From Uranotaenia lowii (Eukaryota; Arthropoda; Insecta; Diptera; Culicidae): DNA of 64,000 nt. The notes beneath the pieces were generated by a model. The model searched no databases, had not been told where the DNA came from, and was given only the letters and a program-made list of their open reading frames with translations. The translations under genes and the position numbers were made by a program. This document shows positions 58,627-64,000 of this stretch, one piece after another. Location of the stretch: NCBI RefSeq assembly GCF_029784155.1, contig NC_073691.1:57956217-58020216 (forward strand). The letters run 5' to 3'. Within the stretch, counting starts at the first letter, position 1. The number at the start of each line of letters is the position of its first letter.

Positions 58627-59595
58627 AATCATCACTAGATTCCAAATAAATCTAAGACGAATCACACCAACCGAGAGTCACCCAGGTGGTAAATTTGCCC
58701 ATTGGTTTCACATTAAGATACTACATCTAGGGGAGGCTGTGTTCTTGCACTTATATTATGTGTATAGCACCAAACCGAATAGCGACAGTTTTACTAGCGA
58801 CACTTTTTACTAGCGAGATTCCTGTCACTCGAAGGCTTGTTTTTCTTTTTTTTCAGTCCAGTAGGCGATTTTCATGTGGTGCATAAACTTTGTTTATGTT
58901 ATTTACTGTTGATTTTCCATAGGCCATGAATCGCATACTCCAAGTCTCCTTGGAAACTCACTATACGTCGTTATGATTTTCAACGTCGCGAGGTATGCGC
59001 CGTATCGCTAGTAGGCAAAGCTACTATGATTATTAGCGCTCATATTTTGGTTTATATCTGCATGTATCGTAACCTAAGTGTTTTGCTCCTCTTCCGCTAA
59101 CTTCAGACTGGTACAGAAGACCCCGATCTTCGAGAGTTCGTCGATTATAGCACGCCACGAATGCTCGTCGTGACATATCTTATTTGGAACATTTAAGCGT
59201 TCAAAGTTAGAAGTTGTCTGTACGCATTGACATGAACCTTTAGCAGACTTGGTAGATAGCCTGTGTTGAAGATTACTCTGTAACTACGCATTGCCTAAAG
59301 CACTCATAAACCCAAAATGAACTGCGTTAGGTAGAAATTGACCTCTCAATACATCTGATCTACACAGTCTGGAAATCGCGGAATAATTTTATGCGTTGTC
59401 GTCCTATGCATTGCATTGGCGCTGCTCGTTGAGCTCCACGAACTCCTTGCTTTGTAACACCCCTTATACTACGCTCTATCACAAGCGCAGAGCAGGAGGC
59501 CACTACTCAGTATCGTAGTGCTACAATCGCAAGAAGACTTCTCTTACTTCTCTCTGGACCATGGCAGTTCAGCATAATCCAGACCAATGATTCGA
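58627..59595. other. Unassigned; short TACTAGCGA direct repeats
   Basis: At 58778-58815 AGCGACAGTTTTACTAGCGAC and TTTTTACTAGCGAG are two near copies of one motif, and CGTATCGCTAGTAGGC at about 58989-59004 is an inverted partner. This could be the remains of a small MITE. Nothing coding is recognised. Confidence 0.3.
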
Positions 59596-60374
59596 TGACG
59601 TCCGATACACTCTCATAACAGTATTGACATGCGCATTTTTCGGACACTTTTCAGTCGCCGCCTTGGGCCATAGAATCTCGCTAGTGCAACCCTATAGCCC
59701 CATGGGTTATCATCTGCGCTCATTTTTTTTTTCTTTTTTACGGATTGCATTCCAAGGCACAGCGAGCGACCGAGCCCCCCCAGTATGCTACTCTGGGTCC
59801 ATGGGTGCAATTGGACGACTCATGATACTAAGTACCCCTACGCCATAAAGTCCACCTGGGGCCCCTGGTCATAATTCCCATCCGGATCTGCATCGAATTC
59901 TGTACCCGAGATGGGAGAACAAGTCCGCGCTTAAGCGCTCATCGGCAAACTCCAGTTCGAGTCAAAACTCCTCTCCTCTGACGAATAGAGGTCCGACCTT
60001 ACCTTTACTCGTAACTTGAGGCTCGATTGGTTTCCACGACTATCGTTCGCTCCGCCTCTGTTCGAGACCACTGCAAGATACCAATGACCTCTCCTCTAAC
60101 GACTCGAGATCTTGGCTCCACTTGGATTGGCTCGAGGCCCTCTAACCGTTGCCCGTCCGTGTGCCGAATCGAGAACAGCATATCCTGGACACGCGCCTGT
60201 CACAGCACACGTCCGAGGCTTTACGTAAACTACTCGGATGATTCCCGGTGAAGACGTCATCCTACACAGACTCGAATGACTCACCCGCCGTCGACGTGAA
60301 GTCACTCTATCCGAGAATATTCAGCGGCGTGAATACTCTTCTCCCTACAAATACGACTGCGAAGAAGGTAAAGT

Positions 60375-61411
60375 CTTATCCCCGCAGCTTCCGTCGTAGG
60401 AAGTGCTCTGGTGTCTCAACTGTGTCACCGCAGGTTGGGCAGAATGGCGAGGCTACATGTCCAAACCGATGGTGGTACTGCATGAAGCATCCGTGACCAG
60501 TCAAGAACTGCGTCATGCAGAAATTCAACTCTCCATGTCTCCAATCTATCGTTAGGTATCAAGCGTTAGGGATCAAGCATTGGGTCCACCGTCCGCTTTC
60601 TGATCTGTCCCACAGGTGCTGCCAGTTGGACATCGAGGCCTCTCTGGCATGTTTCCGCACGTCAAACATGTGCCTGTGCTCGTAGCAGAAGGTATCTTCC
60701 TCTAGCAAGACCGAGATGGGCATGACCCCCGCCACAACATCAGCAGCTACCGAGGACACTATTCATTAACCACTACACGCTGCAGAACTTCTGCAGGTTA
60801 CACTGCCTACTCAAGGCCGCCGCTCCGTACCGCAAAATGGACGAGGTTATGCTCGCCAGGACTCTTCTGCTGCAGCGGATCACCGAGTTGTTCGACATGG
60901 CCCACGAGAGGGCTACTGTCGTCATTGCCGCTCTTTTGTAGGTGTAGTCGACGTGGGCCGTAGAACTCAGCCGGTCGTCGAACATCACCCCCAGATTCTT
61001 GATCGCACGCTTGGATTCGATTGCGCACGATTCAGCTGCAATCGTCTCTGATTATGCTGAAATCAGGTTGATGATCAGCACCATCTCGGTCATCACTGCG
61101 CAAAACCGGTCTCCTCCCCTCTACTTCAGCCTGGCTTTGTCTGCCCCTTCGACGACTAGTCGAATGGCATCCACCGTGCTGCGGCCTTTCCGAAAACTAA
61201 ACTGTTTATTGGTTAGGCCGTTCGCACCTTCGGTGTAGAACTGCATTCTGCTCTTAACCACCTTCTCTATCACCTTTCCAACAGTATCCAGGAGGCATAT
61301 CGATGGATCAACTGGTGGCTTACCCAGTTTTGGCAGGACGTCATCGTTCGGCAACTGCATGAAGATAACTTCATGCATTTTTGACGTCCATCTGATGAAC
61401 GACCATGTCAA
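60375..61411 (-). pseudogene. R1/LOA-like reverse transcriptase remnant
   Basis: The first piece reads LGKPPVDPSICLLDTVGKV and later GLTNKQFSFRKGRSTVDAI, the conserved RT fingers of R1/LOA-type elements. A later piece reads NLGVMFDDRLSSTAHVDYT and SSILRYGAAAL, the thumb. Then VVAGVMPISVLLEED and SMSNWQHLWDRSESGRWT, and finally FLTGHGCFMQYHHRFGH with a CPTCG zinc-like motif and H downstream. The segment between fingers and thumb, which should contain FADD/YADD, is missing. Several stops and frameshifts confirm a dead copy. Clade placement is from motif memory and could be a neighbouring clade. Confidence 0.75.
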
Positions 61412-61639
61412 ATTCGGCTGGCTGATAACCTCAGCATGCGAACGCGTTCTGGTAACCCCAGAAAAGCATCTCGGTGGCTCCGAGAATTAGCCAGACTTAG
61501 ATCGACAGCACTTATCCCAAATGCCTCAGAAATCAAGAGGTGGAAAAATTCGCTAGCGACTAACAGTCGTTCGAACCACCTCCTCCGGAGTAGCTTCCAT
61601 CCGTCGAAAACATGCTCTCATCTCCAAATCCAACTCTTA

Positions 61640-62220
61640 GCTCCAACTTTTTGATCGCTAAAAAAAGCCGAAAGACAAAGTTCAGCAACAAACGTCCAAC
61701 CTCCGATCCAAGCTAATCCTCCAACTGGAGCATTTGGACCTGATTAATCCTGGTTGCAGATCCCGAGAGTCTTCCTCGAGAGTAACCCTCTGGAAACCCG
61801 ACTTTCCGGCCCCAAACTGGAGCATCTCGTGACCTCTGCGCGGGTGGTCGTCTGATCGCAGCGCATAGCTAAAGCACGAGAGTAACCCTCTCGGCTTTCA
61901 GATCTAACCACTTGTTCATGGGTGGATCATCGACCTTCACGCTGAACCATCCCGGTTGCGGATCCTGGGACTCCTCCCGGCTGTAGGTCGTGACCTCACG
62001 CTTGCTAACCGCAACGTAGCTCGTGACGGCTTCGAGAGTAGCCCTCTCGATCCGCGAATCTTTCCGGGCTCTGGCGATACCTCCTGGAAGGCCGTTGACT
62101 GACGGCCTGGTCTCTGCCCTGGCTGGTCCATCTACGCTGGTTCGTCCCTCTGGCTGGTGACCAACTTCCGAGTTAAACACTTGAGGTTAAATACTTGAGA
62201 GTATCCCTCTCGAACTAACT
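61640..62220. repeat. Four spaced GAGAG-TANC-CTCTC hairpin motifs
   Basis: GAGAGTAACCCTCT, GAGAGTAACCCTCTC, GAGAGTAGCCCTCTC and GAGAGTATCCCTCTC occur at about 61776, 61879, 62035 and 62197. Each is a 5-6-bp inverted repeat with a short loop. They lie in the 5' part of the decayed LINE and may be a repeated structural feature of its leader or Gag region. Confidence 0.65.
61869..62180 (-). pseudogene. Gag-like or leader frame of the R1/LOA-like LINE
   Basis: A 103-residue frame rich in R, E, S and P (for example PARAETRPSVNGLPGG) ends with PMNKWLDLKAERVTLVL. It shows no CCHC knuckle. Its position upstream of the RT pieces on the same strand suggests ORF1, but no motif proves it. Confidence 0.35.
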
Positions 62221-62260
62221 CGAAAAATTTCCAAACCAGACGTATCTGGGCCCATAACCT

Positions 62261-63440
62261 GTTGAAAACGCGGGTTTTCGTGGTGAAATAGAGTTAATCT
62301 TTATTAAGTTCCGTTTGATAGGCACAATAATAGTACTCATTACATTAGCGATAGCTATTTGTCACTTTCCACTTCTCATATTCCCTAACCAAGAATGTAC
62401 TCATATCTCAATGAGTAAAATCAGATTACTACTCATTATTTTTGGAAATACCCGAACCTAGTTTGAGTAGGCTCGCCTGACCGTTTGATGATGTAAACAT
62501 TTTATTGTCATCAACAACACCATCCTATTGTCCTCAGCAATCATTATTTGCGAATTGGACATAGCAAGAGGAACCAAAACAAATAATGTTTTAGTTCTGC
62601 TCGTGGCAGCATATTCTGCTGCTGTTACTTGAGCCGATCGTCTTTCTGTCGGAGAAACCGCAAATTTCAACAAAAACTAAATGTTGTATGTATGTTGGTA
62701 ATCCACCATGGGTGCACGGATTCAACGCAATTTTACCAAAGTATGAACACCTCTGCATTCTACCTCTATTCCGCGTAACTCTAATGCAGAATTTTCCATA
62801 CCCGGCACCATGGCTTCGTGTTATCTGTTATGTCTGCGTGTATTTCGTGTCAATGTTGGTTTTTGTTTTGTAGGAATGTTTCAAATGCCTGCACAACCAT
62901 TCAAAAATTTAGAAAAATTTAAAATTTTTAGAAATTTTCCTCAAGTATTCCGGCATCCGTGTATATACCTGGATGGTTGGCAGGTTTTTGATCATTCTTA
63001 TTGGGATATAGAAATATGAAATACAAACTTTTCATTTTAATAGACATCTTACCTTGCCGCTACCACTCTTCTTACCTTACCTTATAACTTTACATTGTTT
63101 TTGACCTCTTTGGACTACTTAACTTTTCTTCTCTACCCAAAGTTCAAGTAGCCCAATTTTTTGTTCGCACGTCCCAACCCTTCCTACCCTTCCCCTTAGC
63201 CTTTTACATTATTATTTATAATTGATTTGTTTTTCTTTTTTGGTCAGACGCTTGAGTCATAAAAATTATCATATTTTTCACTTTCTCCTTGATTCCCAAT
63301 GGTTCATGACAATATTGCTCTTTTCAAAACTACATAATCCTATACTACACATTTAACCATTTTTTTTTAGCCTTCCTCTTTAAAGATTAGACTTTAAGTG
63401 ACTTAATTTACCAGATTTTATCGAGAATACGTTACAAATT
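62261..63440. other. No gene recognised; possible 3'UTR of the next RT fragment
   Basis: A minus-strand frame at 62458-62673 (71 residues) has no domain. From 63040 to 63440 the sequence lies downstream of the minus-strand RT C-terminus and may be its untranslated tail. A CTTACCTT-type direct repeat occurs at about 63048-63086. Confidence 0.3.
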
Positions 63441-63444
63441 TTTA

Positions 63445-63844
63445 CTATTCTTCTTCTCCATCTGATATTTCACTAGCACTTCTACTGTAAATCTCTTCTG
63501 CCCTTTTCTTCAATTTTGCTTTGTCTTTCACAAGCTCTAGCCATTCTTCTTCTGATATATGTGAATATTTTTCAAAATCCTGATCTAATGAACATCTCCA
63601 GGTGTAACTTGGACGTCCTTTTTTTCTATAGGGTATTCTATATTTATATGCTAATTTTAGTGGGTGATTGGGTTCCCTCCTTTTAATGTGACCAAAATAG
63701 GTAATACGGTTTATTCTTACTCTTCGGTTAATAGTTTTGCCCTTGAGCGCCTTCCTTATATTCAGAATTTTATTTTTTGTATCTCTACATGTTTCCCATA
63801 TTTCTTTTATGATAATTTTTTCGTATCTCGCTAATTGATTCCTG

Positions 63845-63849
<5 letters not shown>
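63445..63849 (-). pseudogene. C-terminus of an RTE-like reverse transcriptase, open but truncated
   Basis: The minus-strand frame has no stop for at least 131 codons before TAG at 63445-63447. It lacks an initiating ATG, so start-based ORF callers miss it. It begins SRNQLARYEKIIIKEIW and includes RRVRINRITYFGHIKRREPN, LKLAYKYRIPYRKKGRPSYTW and SEEEWLELVKDKAKLKKRAEE, ending in an acidic SDGEEE tail. The R..R...FGHI.RR.P and KKGRPS.TW pattern is the conserved C-terminal region after the RT thumb in RTE-like elements. AT-rich codon use differs from the RTE copies at 37-40 and 55-56 kb, so it is a different family. The frame is cut on its N-terminal side by a poly-A run (poly-T on the plus strand at 63849). 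Confidence 0.75.
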
Positions 63850-63875
<26 letters not shown>

Positions 63876-64000
63876 AGCAGGGAAAAGCCCCCGGGAGTTG
63901 ATCTTATTTAAAAAATGGAAGACCATGCTCCCGAAGGCATAAAACCTCCTCACTATTTATTATTATTTTTTTTTTGTTACTTCTTTTCATAATTTACAAT
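63849..64000 (-). mobile_element. Poly-A-tailed 3' end of another retroelement (partial)
   Basis: A 24-base T run at 63849-63872 is a poly-A tail on the minus strand. The sequence before it contains CTCCCGGGGGCTTTTCCCTG and GCCTTCGGGAGCATGG, GC-rich words that read like a LINE or SINE 3'UTR. It abuts the RT frame exactly, which suggests insertion into it. The element continues beyond the window, so its type is undecided. Confidence 0.4.

Larger units (their letters stand above)
59600..62260 (-). mobile_element. Decayed R1/LOA-like LINE
   Basis: On the minus strand, pieces appear in the order expected of a non-LTR element: a Gag-like or leader frame (62180-61869), N-terminal RT motifs (61411-61121), RT thumb (about 61040-60775), connection region (60757-60565) and a CCHC-type C-terminus (about 60545-60375), followed by a probable 3'UTR down to about 59600. 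GC content is clearly higher than the flanks. Frameshifts and stops separate every piece, and the palm with the YADD box is deleted. No ends or target duplication were found. Confidence 0.7.

Overview
The window is eukaryotic, AT-rich nuclear DNA. It most resembles an insect, probably a mosquito-like dipteran. That is an inference from four things: RTE and R1/LOA-like non-LTR retrotransposons of the kind abundant in Culicidae, a Helitron end with the CGGGTCAGCTAG signature common in insects, a metazoan initiator tRNA with an AUCGAAA T-loop, and dense MITEs. I see no convincing host protein-coding exon. The window looks like a gene desert or the inside of one or more very long introns, filled with nested transposable elements and low-complexity DNA.

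Layout. 0.1-2.7 kb: a relic of a foldback element, then a degenerate 9-bp satellite. 4.2 kb: a polypyrimidine-CAG directly joined to GTGAGT, a candidate recursive splice site. 5.2-10 kb: MITEs of two families. 11-12.6 kb: a GC-elevated patch that may be a promoter or 5' exon. 12.8-14.6 kb: a 1.8-kb foldback element flanked by TTAA. 15.6-21.9 kb: a CAGGGTGGCCAGC-ended element split by a 4.3-kb insertion that carries a Helitron. 23.5-24.6 kb: a second foldback with internal tandem repeats. 25.6-32.2 kb: a pyrimidine tract, then a 3.2-kb purine tract. 34.7-35.0 kb: a solitary TGTTG...CAACA LTR. 35.8-36.2 kb: a stepwise 6-to-7-bp microsatellite. 37.0-40.35 kb: a full-length RTE-type LINE with a 15-bp target duplication. 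42.4-44.6 and 51.45-54.0 kb: two more CAGGGTGG elements, one with a perfect 6-bp target duplication and a nested Harbinger-like MITE. 55.0-56.3 kb: a 5'-truncated, inverted second RTE copy. 59.6-62.3 kb: a decayed R1/LOA-like LINE. 63.4-63.85 kb: the open C-terminus of another reverse transcriptase, cut by a poly-A-tailed insert.

Functional genes with strong support are two tRNAs: initiator tRNA-Met(CAT) on the minus strand at 45.5 kb and tRNA-Ile(AAT) on the plus strand at 57.1 kb, each followed by a pol III T-run. Everything coding apart from these belongs to, or lies inside, mobile elements. The most informative observations are the mosaic identity of the two RTE copies (about 1.07 kb without a difference, then 5 differences in about 165 bp), the candidate recursive splice site, the TIR family with apparent 6-bp target duplications, and the nesting order around 15.6-21.9 kb.
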